A stretch of DNA of 64,000 nt, taken from Porticoccus litoralis. GTDB lineage: Bacteria > Pseudomonadota > Gammaproteobacteria > Pseudomonadales > Porticoccaceae. The notes under the pieces are model-generated. The model was not told the DNA's origin. It made no database searches and was given only the letters and a program-made list of their open reading frames with translations. Below are positions 8,470-17,071 of this stretch, in pieces. The position numbers and the translations under genes were made by a program. The stretch lies in assembly GCF_030676955.1 (NCBI RefSeq), contig NZ_JAUUUU010000004.1, positions 112,683-176,682 on the forward strand, in the 5' to 3' direction. The stretch's first letter is position 1, and each line of letters starts with the position of its first letter.

Positions 8470-9057
8470 ATGGATACAAAAACAAGGAACAGAGGTTTCA
8501 CCATCATTGAATTGATGATCACCGTCGCACTGGTGGCCATCATTCTGGCTTTGGGTGCGCCTTTTTTCAGGGCGACAATTATCGAAAATCGGCTTGCTAC
8601 TGAAACCAATAATTTTATAGCCAGTATTAACCATGCCAGATCTTTGGCGGCTAAGCGCAACCAGTCTGTCACCATGTGTATCAGTTCTGGTGTTGACAGT
8701 TCCGGGGGTGGTAGTTGTATGGATTCAGCGATTGGTTGGGAGCAAGGTTGGATTGTTTTCAATGACATTGACAGGGATGGTGTTCTTGACTCAGGTGGCG
8801 ATGAAACTGTGCTGCTGGTGAATGAGTCACTTCCCTCCGGTTATACCTTACATGGAACATCAGCATTTGCAGATACTTTGACATTTCATCCTTTTGGCGA
8901 GGTTGGTGGGAATAGTTTAGGTTCTTTCCGCCTCTGCTCACCCGATGCTGGGGCTGATAATGAAGATGAGGATGATATAGCTAGAAAAATATCCATTAAC
9001 TTGACGGGTAGAGCGCGTGTGCAAAAAGGTCTGGATGATGATGAAGATTGCCCATAA
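8470..9057 (+). CDS. fimT: Minor type IV pilin, GspH/FimT (FimU) family
   Basis: This is a 195-residue prepilin with the type III signal RGFTIIELMITVALVAI: the prepilin peptidase site after G and the conserved Glu at +5, then a hydrophobic helix. The globular part fits the GspH/FimT domain. I chose ATG 8470, six bases after AGAGG, because a start at 8431 would add residues ahead of the leader. It opens the operon fimT-pilV-pilW-pilX-pilY1-pilE; together these proteins prime pilus assembly and form the tip. The C-terminal part is very acidic (DNEDEDD, DDDEDCP). Confidence 0.9.
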   Translation: MDTKTRNRGFTIIELMITVALVAIILALGAPFFRATIIENRLATETNNFIASINHARSLAAKRNQSVTMCISSGVDSSGGGSCMDSAIGWEQGWIVFNDIDRDGVLDSGGDETVLLVNESLPSGYTLHGTSAFADTLTFHPFGEVGGNSLGSFRLCSPDAGADNEDEDDIARKISINLTGRARVQKGLDDDEDCP

Positions 9058-9613
9058 ACCAATAAATAACCATAGCCCTCACTTTTTGAGTCATCGCCAA
9101 TCAAAAGGTGCTGGTTTGATTGAGGTGCTGATCGCTGCGCTTGTTCTGTCGGTCGGTATTCTGGGATACGTTGGCCTGCAAATTAATGCCAAACGGCTTA
9201 ATTTTGAGTCTACACAGCGGACTACGGCTACCTATCTTGCGCAGAACTTGTTAGAGAGAATGCGTAGTAATCCCCAACAGCTAAATGCATATGTAGTCTC
9301 GGATCTTGATCCTGGCGCTCTTGGCGAGCCCAATCCGAACTGCACAACGGCACAGTGCACTACGGCAGAATTAGCCACTTTTGATCTTTGGGAATGGGAT
9401 CAGTTGTTAGACGGAGCCTCGGTATCTGGTGGTTTGATCAATCCAATGGCCTGTGTAACCAATAATGGCAACTACTTGACCGTTGTTATTGTGTGGCAGG
9501 GCAAGACGGAATTGGATCAGAGTAATGCACCAGCGTGCGGGGCTGAAAATTACGTTGACACCTTGGAACTGCGGCAATGGATTCAACTCAATACGTTTGT
9601 GGCAGATGTGTGA
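9035..9613 (+). CDS. pilV: Minor type IV pilin PilV
   Basis: A prepilin with leader ending KGAG and the helix LIEVLIAALVLSVGILGYVGLQ, which is typical of PilV (Glu near +5, then LSVGILG). The first of three consecutive ATG codons, at 9035, has AAAGG six bases upstream; 9038 and 9041 are alternatives. The gene overlaps the end of fimT by 23 bases, so translation is probably coupled. Several cysteines (PNCTTAQCTT) could form disulfides in the exported domain. Confidence 0.88.
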   Translation: MMMKIAHKPINNHSPHFLSHRQSKGAGLIEVLIAALVLSVGILGYVGLQINAKRLNFESTQRTTATYLAQNLLERMRSNPQQLNAYVVSDLDPGALGEPNPNCTTAQCTTAELATFDLWEWDQLLDGASVSGGLINPMACVTNNGNYLTVVIVWQGKTELDQSNAPACGAENYVDTLELRQWIQLNTFVADV

Positions 9614-9624
9614 GGCAGCGGTTT

Positions 9625-10704
9625 ATGAAAATTCCTAAGTCGATTAATCGACTCTCAACACATCGCGGATTTACTCTCATCGAGTTAATGGTTGCGTTAT
9701 TACTAGGGCTTTTACTTTCTGCGGCCATTGTGAGCGTCTTCCTGGAAGGAAAAAACAATTTTGTACAAGATGATGAAGTAGCAAGGGTACAAGAAAATGG
9801 TCGTTATGCTTTGCGCTTGTTGTCGCGAGAAATTGGCATGGCCGGCTTTTTTGGTGGTGAACCGGATGCTGTTGATGTCAATGGTGGTGCGGTAAGTGGA
9901 AATGATTGTGGGCCGGCGGGTGAGGAGTGGTTGCTTATAGGCGCTACACCGGAAGATCCATCTGACCCTACTAACCATATCGCCTCCCCCTTGGAAGTTT
10001 TAGATAATTCAGATACCACTACAGATGATTATTATCAGTGTTTAACGGATGGTCTGGTTGTTAATGGTACGGATATCCTGGTCGTCAAACGAGTATCTGA
10101 TACCGCTGTAATTGATAATGGCGATTGGCAGCTCCCGGATGATTTGGAAGACTTGGATAATGAGCGCTATTACCTGTTGACTGAAAACCGTGGTCAGGGC
10201 GAGACCGAACTTGCTCAAGGTTCAGATCATGAGGCGGATGGCAATTGGAGCTCACTTGATGATTTTGAAAGTGGTTATGATGTTTGGGAGTACAAGGCTG
10301 CCTTATTTTATGTGGGAACTGATGAAGAAGTCCCCAGCCTTTGCAAAAAAGAATTGCAGGATAATGGTGCTAGCATCTCTGGTCAGCGCTGCTTGGTGCA
10401 GGGCATTGAAAACATCCAATATGAGCTAGGTATTGATATTGACGGAGATGATGTTCCTGACCAGTTTGTTTCAGGCGACACCTACCCACCAGTAGTAGGG
10501 GGTGAAGATACTGATGCTATCGTCGCTGTTCGTATACATGTGTTAGTGAGAAGCCTTAATCAGATCAACTCCATGCCCGCGGAATCGAAAAGCTACCGCC
10601 TAGGTGGTGGTACGACGGTTACTACTCCAACAGATCAGTTTTACCGTATGGCAATGTCGACAACAGTATCTGTCCGCAACCCTATTTCCATCGGCGGGTC
10701 ATGA
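9625..10704 (+). CDS. pilW: Minor type IV pilin PilW
   Basis: The prepilin signal HRGFTLIELMVALLLGLLLSA is followed by VFLEGKNNF and VQENGRYALRLLSREIGMAGFFG, the hallmark of PilW proteins. ATG 9625 is preceded by GAGG in the pilV stop region; the open frame upstream overlaps pilV and lacks a leader. At 359 residues it is the normal size. It lies 11 bases after pilV and 3 before pilX. The exported part is acidic with Asp-rich segments (DIDGDDVPDQ) that resemble calcium-binding loops. Confidence 0.9.
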   Translation: MKIPKSINRLSTHRGFTLIELMVALLLGLLLSAAIVSVFLEGKNNFVQDDEVARVQENGRYALRLLSREIGMAGFFGGEPDAVDVNGGAVSGNDCGPAGEEWLLIGATPEDPSDPTNHIASPLEVLDNSDTTTDDYYQCLTDGLVVNGTDILVVKRVSDTAVIDNGDWQLPDDLEDLDNERYYLLTENRGQGETELAQGSDHEADGNWSSLDDFESGYDVWEYKAALFYVGTDEEVPSLCKKELQDNGASISGQRCLVQGIENIQYELGIDIDGDDVPDQFVSGDTYPPVVGGEDTDAIVAVRIHVLVRSLNQINSMPAESKSYRLGGGTTVTTPTDQFYRMAMSTTVSVRNPISIGGS

Positions 10705-10707
10705 TCA

Positions 10708-11343
10708 ATGGGTGTTTTAATGAAAAAAACTATAGCGCAGTCGTCACAGTTTCATTCCCGTCAGCGGGGTGCGGTTTTGTTGATATCTATCGTCTTTTTG
10801 TTGCTTTTAAGCATCCTGGCATTGAGCACCATGAAATCGGGCACGTTAGAGTTTTTGATGGCTGGTAATGAACAGTCTCGCGTGGAAGCCTATGAATTGG
10901 CTGCGGCCGTAAACGAGTCCGTAATCAGTCGCTGGAAAGCGTCCACAACACCTGATGATGTGGCGGTTGAAGCAAACTTTAAGACGGATAAAACCCTATG
11001 CAGTACCGGCCATAGCGATCCCGACAGTGAGTGCGATGCAAACACCCTGACTATTGATGACAATCTCTCCACAAAGCTGACTAGCACCGGAGCAACAGTC
11101 GAATATATGACCCACTATTTGGCGGAAGGCCGGGCTCCTAGAGGGGCGGGTCAGGATGAAGATGATTGTGCGTTTTATTTTGAAACTGAAACTGACTTCA
11201 ACAACGCAGCCAATAATCAGGGTGTGTCTCATCAGGCTGAGGGTGTCTATATTATTAACCCCGTGGCGAGTGACTGTAGTCAAGTCTCATCAGTCAAGGG
11301 CGATTTGGACAAATATGCGCATATTCCTATCGCTGCCGACTAG
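10708..11343 (+). CDS. pilX: Minor type IV pilin PilX
   Basis: The N-terminus RQRGAVLLISIVFLLLLSILALSTMKS followed by MAGNEQSRVEAYELAAA is the PilX N-terminal domain. As in many PilX and GspK-like pilins, the Glu at +5 is missing (AVLLIS), which in pseudopilins marks the tip subunit. ATG 10708 or 10720 may be the start. It starts four bases after pilW and precedes pilY1 by 45 bases. Confidence 0.85.
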   Translation: MGVLMKKTIAQSSQFHSRQRGAVLLISIVFLLLLSILALSTMKSGTLEFLMAGNEQSRVEAYELAAAVNESVISRWKASTTPDDVAVEANFKTDKTLCSTGHSDPDSECDANTLTIDDNLSTKLTSTGATVEYMTHYLAEGRAPRGAGQDEDDCAFYFETETDFNNAANNQGVSHQAEGVYIINPVASDCSQVSSVKGDLDKYAHIPIAAD

Positions 11344-11388
11344 GAAATGATTTTCAAGGAGGGCGCCTGATACAGGTGTTATCGAAAA

Positions 11389-14300
11389 ATGAAAAAACTT
11401 AGATTCTTCCAATTGTTAGGTCTTGTTACAGTGCTGCAGACAGCGCCTGTTATGGCTGATGACACGGAGATTTTCTTTGGTGTCCCGGCAGATGAAGACC
11501 CCGCTCCCTCCAAGGTGATGCTTTCTCTGGACTGGCGCCCTAACCTGGGGAGTCCCCAGTGTACCTACCATTCCGATCCGGGCATTTCCGACTGTGATGA
11601 TGAACTGGGCAGTGAAATTTACGCGGCCATCGGTGAAGAGGGGATAGTCGGCGATGGCGACGACTTGACCTTGTTTGATGCGCTCAGGGCAGTTTTTAGG
11701 GTCGTGTTTGATTATATTGCCCCGAAGGGTTTTGAAATTGGCTTTATGATGAGCCATGAAAACGAGAATAACTGTACCGCTACTGATGGTGACCTTAACA
11801 ATGATAAGGGGTGTAGTGACGGTGGTTATATTCTGCGCGGTTTTGAGGTCATCGATGAATCTGCTGCGGGACAGGCCTCAAAGGAGGAGTTGTTAAATAT
11901 TCTGGCTAGCATCCCTGTGCCCCAGGGTAATCTAGCCCACCCTTACCAGGGCCGGGAGCTGTTTTTCGAACTTTACCGCTACTTGATTGGCGGTGATGTT
12001 CTCAATGGCCATAAAGGTTGGTCCGATTTCAACAGCGAGCGACAGCAGGGGAAAGGGCTTTACAATCTGGACCAGGACTATGCCAATAACGGTTGTGATT
12101 TTGAAACCGACCGGGGTTGCGAAAACACGACCATAACTGGCGATAGAAACCTTGATGGTGACGGTAACGTGATCTCTCCCTGGGTTGTCTGGGACAAGGG
12201 GATTGAAAATGCCGATGGGGATAAATATATCAGCCCCTATGCCGACGGTGACTATACCTGTTCAAAGACCTATACGGTTAACTTCCTATTCCAGGTCTCA
12301 CAGCAGGATGCCGACTGGAATACCGCAATCGGCAAAGATATCGGCAACGGCAACAACGAACAGGGCCTGGAGTTGGGCAACACCTCCGGAGATAACGCTT
12401 TCCCGGAAATTATTGCAAAGCTCTACAATACCGACGTTGCCAGTACTGATGTGGGGCTTGATGTTGAAGGGGTGCAGAATGTCACCTCCTTCTTTATTGT
12501 AGATCAGCTCAACACCAAAACTACCCAGTATGCCCAAGCGGGTGGCACCGAGACACCTTATCCCGCTTCGGAAGACCCTGAGTTGCTGCTGGAGACCCTA
12601 AAAAGCATTTTTGACAGTATTGCCTCTGTAAGCACGTCGTTCACCGCGGCGTCGGTGCCGGTAAACGTACAGAACCGTACCGAATCCCTACCGGATATGT
12701 ACCTGGCCATTTTTAAGGTGGATGAAAATGGTTACCCATTCTGGCCTGGCAATGTCAAGAAGCTCACCATTGATACCACACTACTTGAAAATGGAACTAC
12801 CTCGACGGTCATTAGAGATGCCAATGATGCGGTGGCGTTTGATGCCACCACCGGGCGTGTCAGTGATGGGGCGCGCACGTTCTGGACGGATGTAAACGCG
12901 GACGATGTTGCGGTTGTCGAAGAGGATACGGCAGATACCGAGATCACAGATGGTAGCTTCATAACCCAGGGCGGTGCAGGCCACAAATTGCCCGGCTACC
13001 GTGAGTATGACGGTAGTGCCGCGACGATCTCCCCTACAGCTGCCAACGATACCTGGGCCGCTGGCGAGTTGGATGGTCGCCAGTTATTTATCAGCCCTGT
13101 TAGTGATGACATCAGCGGCACTGCAAATGGCGGAAATGCGTTGATTGCCCTGAACGCTGATAGTTCAGCTGCTGGGAGCCTGGCAGAAGATGATGAGATT
13201 CAGAGATTGCTTGGCGTTCAGATTGAGGATGAGCTGAATCCCGAAACCTACATTACTGACACAACGTTTGTGACTAAGATTGAGAGCCTCGCCGGTTTGA
13301 ATTTTGGCCTGTCTATTAGTGATGCTGAACGGGCAGAAGCCGCTCAGGTTCTACTGAAATGGGTGCGAGGTATTGATGTATTTGATTGGGATGCGGATGG
13401 TGATACGGATGATGCTCGACCCTGGCTGATGGGTGATCCGCTCCACTCCCGGCCCCTGACAATGAATTACGGTCTTGACGATACCGATTACACGGATTCA
13501 GCTAATCCTCATATTCGTGTACTGTTTGGTACTAATGATGGCTTTCTCCATTCGATTCGCAATACGGACCCCGATGGCAGTCAATCCGGTGTTGAAGAGT
13601 GGGCCTTTATGCCAAGGGAACTGTTGGCGAATGTTAAGGACTTGATTGGCCAAACCTTCGTTGGGGAGAACAAGCCCTATGGAGTTGATTTGCCGCCGGT
13701 TGCCTTTGTGATTGATAACGATCGGGATGGCAATATCGAACGTGGTGCTGGAGGCAACAATACATTTTGTGATCCGGGTGGCACGGACCCGGACCCTGAT
13801 GATGATGTAACCGAATTGGATTGTGATAAGGCCTACGTATATGTCGGTTTGCGTCGTGGCGGTTCATCCTACTATGCCCTGGACGTGTCGGCCCCCGAGG
13901 AACAACCGACTCTGCTTTGGCAAATCACTAACGATGGCAGTGCAGATTTTGCCGAGCTGGGGTTAAGTTTTTCAACACCGAGACAAGCTTGGGTTCGCTT
14001 TGAAGATGCCGGTTCGATCAATCAGTACGACGGCGGTTCAGGCGTAGAGAATGTGCCGGTCCCCGTGCTGATTTTTGGTGGTGGTCTTTACGGTGGCTGG
14101 AATGATGATGGCACCCGTATAGGACGTGATGATGTTAACTACGATGTGAGTGATACCACTGACGGAAAGTTACCCCGGGATCCTGTCGGTGCTGCATTGT
14201 TTATGGTGCATGCTCGCACCGGGCAATTGATCTGGAAGGCGGTCTACGGGAATTCAGAGGGTGGTCAGTCCAGTACTGAATATCACCATGATGGTTTAAT

Positions 14301-15228
14301 ACATAGTATTACTGCAGCGGTAACTCCGGTGGATTCTGATGGCAATGGTATTACAGACCGGGTTTATGTTGGCGATACTGGGGGTGTGATCTGGCGCTTT
14401 GAGCTTCCGGAGTTTAACCCGTCTTATGCGGGTGATGATGACGACTATGATACGACGTTCAGACAAAATTATTGGCGCGCAACCAAGTTTGCAGAACTGG
14501 GTGGTTCGGTAGGCACTACCAGCGACCGACGCTTCTATCACGGTCTGAGTGTCGTGAAGTATCGGGACTCGATTGGTGCCTACGATGGCATTGCTATCGG
14601 TTCCGGAGATCGTACTCACCCGCAGTCGGCGCCATCAGATATCGATAATCGGTTTTTCCTTTTGAAAGATCGAATTATCTATGCCGATTCCAGTCCACGT
14701 GACGATGCTGGTGTGGATGGTCGAGACCCTTACTATATTGATGATCTACTGAATATCACGGACGATTGTCTCAACGACAGCGATAACGATGAGGATGGGG
14801 GCAATGTATGCTCTCCTAATGAGTTAATCAATGGCTGGAGTTTGGAGCTTGAGGCAACCGGTGAGAAGAACCTGTCGATACCCCTGATTTCCGGAGGTAA
14901 CATCAACTTCACCACTTATTTGCCTGAAGGTGGAGAAGCGGATGGAGAGTGTGCTCCCAATATAGGCATCAGCCGTCTATACCAAGTATCCATTAGAGAT
15001 GGTTCTCCCGATTACCACCTTTCTGGAAAGGCAGAAGGTACCTCTCTTAATAAAGCTGATCGCTATCAGGATCTTGCTGCAGGGATTGATGGTGGTGTGA
15101 CGGCTATTTCACCTGAAGTTGGGCTGTCTGGAGCTAAGCAAACTACTCTGGGTGATCAGAGGCCAAATACCTTTTACTGGCGTGAACAGGATATTGATAT
15201 ATTGGATGCTACACCAGCCTCTCCGTAA
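11389..15228 (+). CDS. pilY1: Type IV pilus tip adhesin / biogenesis factor PilY1
   Basis: A 1279-residue secreted protein with a cleavable signal peptide (MKKLRFFQLLGLVTVLQ to the VMA cleavage region). The C-terminal half is the PilY beta-propeller: WLMGDPLHSRPL, LFGTNDGFLHS, and repeated DxDxDG loops; one at about residues 776-784 (DNDRDGNIE) is placed like the calcium site that controls pilus extension and retraction in P. aeruginosa. The N-terminal part has the position of a von Willebrand A domain, but the MIDAS DxSxS is absent (VMLSLDWRPN). An AAGGAGG sequence lies about 26 bases upstream, far from the ATG. No pilY2 follows. Confidence 0.92.
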   Translation: MKKLRFFQLLGLVTVLQTAPVMADDTEIFFGVPADEDPAPSKVMLSLDWRPNLGSPQCTYHSDPGISDCDDELGSEIYAAIGEEGIVGDGDDLTLFDALRAVFRVVFDYIAPKGFEIGFMMSHENENNCTATDGDLNNDKGCSDGGYILRGFEVIDESAAGQASKEELLNILASIPVPQGNLAHPYQGRELFFELYRYLIGGDVLNGHKGWSDFNSERQQGKGLYNLDQDYANNGCDFETDRGCENTTITGDRNLDGDGNVISPWVVWDKGIENADGDKYISPYADGDYTCSKTYTVNFLFQVSQQDADWNTAIGKDIGNGNNEQGLELGNTSGDNAFPEIIAKLYNTDVASTDVGLDVEGVQNVTSFFIVDQLNTKTTQYAQAGGTETPYPASEDPELLLETLKSIFDSIASVSTSFTAASVPVNVQNRTESLPDMYLAIFKVDENGYPFWPGNVKKLTIDTTLLENGTTSTVIRDANDAVAFDATTGRVSDGARTFWTDVNADDVAVVEEDTADTEITDGSFITQGGAGHKLPGYREYDGSAATISPTAANDTWAAGELDGRQLFISPVSDDISGTANGGNALIALNADSSAAGSLAEDDEIQRLLGVQIEDELNPETYITDTTFVTKIESLAGLNFGLSISDAERAEAAQVLLKWVRGIDVFDWDADGDTDDARPWLMGDPLHSRPLTMNYGLDDTDYTDSANPHIRVLFGTNDGFLHSIRNTDPDGSQSGVEEWAFMPRELLANVKDLIGQTFVGENKPYGVDLPPVAFVIDNDRDGNIERGAGGNNTFCDPGGTDPDPDDDVTELDCDKAYVYVGLRRGGSSYYALDVSAPEEQPTLLWQITNDGSADFAELGLSFSTPRQAWVRFEDAGSINQYDGGSGVENVPVPVLIFGGGLYGGWNDDGTRIGRDDVNYDVSDTTDGKLPRDPVGAALFMVHARTGQLIWKAVYGNSEGGQSSTEYHHDGLIHSITAAVTPVDSDGNGITDRVYVGDTGGVIWRFELPEFNPSYAGDDDDYDTTFRQNYWRATKFAELGGSVGTTSDRRFYHGLSVVKYRDSIGAYDGIAIGSGDRTHPQSAPSDIDNRFFLLKDRIIYADSSPRDDAGVDGRDPYYIDDLLNITDDCLNDSDNDEDGGNVCSPNELINGWSLELEATGEKNLSIPLISGGNINFTTYLPEGGEADGECAPNIGISRLYQVSIRDGSPDYHLSGKAEGTSLNKADRYQDLAAGIDGGVTAISPEVGLSGAKQTTLGDQRPNTFYWREQDIDILDATPASP

Positions 15229-15251
15229 AGATTTAACTCTGAGATAGAGCT

Positions 15252-15707
15252 ATGCACAGAAAATTAAAGTCTGGTTTTACGATGATAGAACTCTTAATTG
15301 TTGTGGCGATCATGGCAATTATTGTGGCGGTTGCGTTACCCAATTACAGGGAGTATGTGATTAAGTCTAACCGCTCGGTGGCAAAAGGTGCGCTATTGGA
15401 ATTAGCCTCCAGACAGGAGCAATATTTTCTTAATAATCGCTCCTACACGAATTCATTGGAGGATCTGGGCTTTGATGCAACTTATTATGTGGACTCTGAG
15501 GGACAACCGTTAGCATCATCTTCAGGCAGTATCTATCAACTTACTATCGATGAGCCTGATTCCAACACAGGGGAAACAACCTATACCCTGCTGGCGACTC
15601 CACAAAATGGTCAAACTGAAGATGCAAGGTGTGCGACGTTTAGTATTGATGAGCGTGCAGAGAAAACTGTTGTTGACGCGACAGAGAGTGCTAGCTACTG
15701 CTGGTAG
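15252..15707 (+). CDS. pilE: Minor type IV pilin PilE
   Basis: This is a 151-residue prepilin with leader MHRKLKSG and the mature helix FTMIELLIVVAIMAIIVAVALPNY, Glu at +5. The region SRQEQYFLNNRSYT is characteristic of PilE-type minor pilins. A C-terminal cysteine pair (ARCATF and SYCW) fits the pilin disulfide loop. It is the last gene of the minor pilin operon; only eight bases separate its stop from the end of pilR on the other strand. Confidence 0.92.
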   Translation: MHRKLKSGFTMIELLIVVAIMAIIVAVALPNYREYVIKSNRSVAKGALLELASRQEQYFLNNRSYTNSLEDLGFDATYYVDSEGQPLASSSGSIYQLTIDEPDSNTGETTYTLLATPQNGQTEDARCATFSIDERAEKTVVDATESASYCW

Positions 15708-15715
15708 CAGGGATT

Positions 15716-17071
15716 TTACTCGATCTCATACTTTTTAAGTTTGTGGCGAATTTGACGGAAACTGATACCCAGCTCTTCCGCCGTTGCTGTCCTATTCCAG
15801 CGATTCCTTTCCAGGGCTTCAACCAGGATCTTTTTCTCGATACTGGCTATGTAGTCATCCAGTGAACCATGGCCGTTGAAAGCGAAGCTTTCAGCGGCCT
15901 TTTCAGGAGTTTCCAGGGGGTGTATATGGGCGTTGCTAAGGTCCAGACTTTCAGCAGTAATGCTCCCTTGATCACATAGGGTAAAGGCGCGCTCAAGGGT
16001 GTTTTCAAGCTCCCTAATATTGCCCGGGTATGAATGACTTTGTAGCAAGGTGATGGCATTTTCGGTGATTTCTGGAGCGGGCAAACCGGACTCTTTTGCA
16101 AATTGTTTTAGAAAGTGTTCCGTCAGTAGTGGAATATCGTCACTGCGCTCTCTCAGACTGGGTACCTTAAGTTCAATAACATTGATCCGGTAAAATAGAT
16201 CCTGGCGAAAGTGATTGTTTCGAATAGCCTGTGTCAGGTCTTTATGGGTAGCGCTCAGGATTCGTACGTCCACGGCTACTTCCTCCTCGGAACCCACTTG
16301 CTTAATGCTTTTTTCCTGGATGGCTCGCAGCAGTTTGACTTGCATGCTCATTGGCAGATCCGCGACCTCATCCAGTAACAGGGTTCCTCCATCAGCAGCC
16401 AGGAAAAGACCCTGTTTGTCTTGGTGAGCGCCTGTAAAGCTGCCTTTTTTATGTCCGAAGAATTCACTCTCCATCAGCTCTGTAGGTATCGCGCCACAGT
16501 TGACGGGGATAAATGGCCCATTTGCCCGGGGACCAAGATTATGAATGGCTCTTGCAACCAATTCTTTACCAGTGCCTGACTCGCCGTTGATGAAAATAGG
16601 AGCCTGGCTTCTGGCAACGTGGCGAATCTGTTGTTTTAACTTTGTCATCGCTGATGATTTGCCAATCAGGGAAGATTCGTCCGAGTCCACTACTTTGTCT
16701 GCTTTATCCAGTTTTAAGGCAGATTGCACCACATTGCGTAGACGCATGAGTTCCAGTGGTTTGGAAATAAAGTCAAAAGCACCTTTTTTGAGAGCTTCGA
16801 TGGCAATTTCCATATTGCCGTAGGCGGTAATCATGGCAATGGGCAGGTGGGGTTTACGCGACTGCATTTCCTCCAGAAGATCAAGGCCGTTGCCATCGGG
16901 CAATTTCATATCCGTGAGGCATAAATCGAACTCTTCACTGAGTAACAATTTTTGCGCTTTTGATAATTTCGCTGCTGTGACAATCTCCAGGCCCATCTGC
17001 TCCAGAGTGAGAGAGAGAAGTTCGCGGATATCAGGCTCGTCATCGATGATCAGCACACGTTTTTTCAGCAT
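15716..17071 (-). CDS. pilR: Type IV pilus response regulator PilR (sigma54 activator)
   Basis: An NtrC-family regulator of 451 aa: receiver (acidic pocket IIDDEPD, phospho-Asp in LTDMKLPDGN), sigma54 AAA+ domain (Walker A GESGTGKE; sigma54-contact loop GSFTGA), and a Fis-type helix-turn-helix at the end (NRTATAEELGISFRQIRHKL). The GSFTGA spelling instead of GAFTGA is also known in PilR proteins. In Pseudomonas PilR turns on the major pilin gene pilA with RpoN; pilA is not in this window. Its start overlaps the pilS stop by one base (TGATG). Confidence 0.95.
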   Translation of the reverse strand: MLKKRVLIIDDEPDIRELLSLTLEQMGLEIVTAAKLSKAQKLLLSEEFDLCLTDMKLPDGNGLDLLEEMQSRKPHLPIAMITAYGNMEIAIEALKKGAFDFISKPLELMRLRNVVQSALKLDKADKVVDSDESSLIGKSSAMTKLKQQIRHVARSQAPIFINGESGTGKELVARAIHNLGPRANGPFIPVNCGAIPTELMESEFFGHKKGSFTGAHQDKQGLFLAADGGTLLLDEVADLPMSMQVKLLRAIQEKSIKQVGSEEEVAVDVRILSATHKDLTQAIRNNHFRQDLFYRINVIELKVPSLRERSDDIPLLTEHFLKQFAKESGLPAPEITENAITLLQSHSYPGNIRELENTLERAFTLCDQGSITAESLDLSNAHIHPLETPEKAAESFAFNGHGSLDDYIASIEKKILVEALERNRWNRTATAEELGISFRQIRHKLKKYEIE

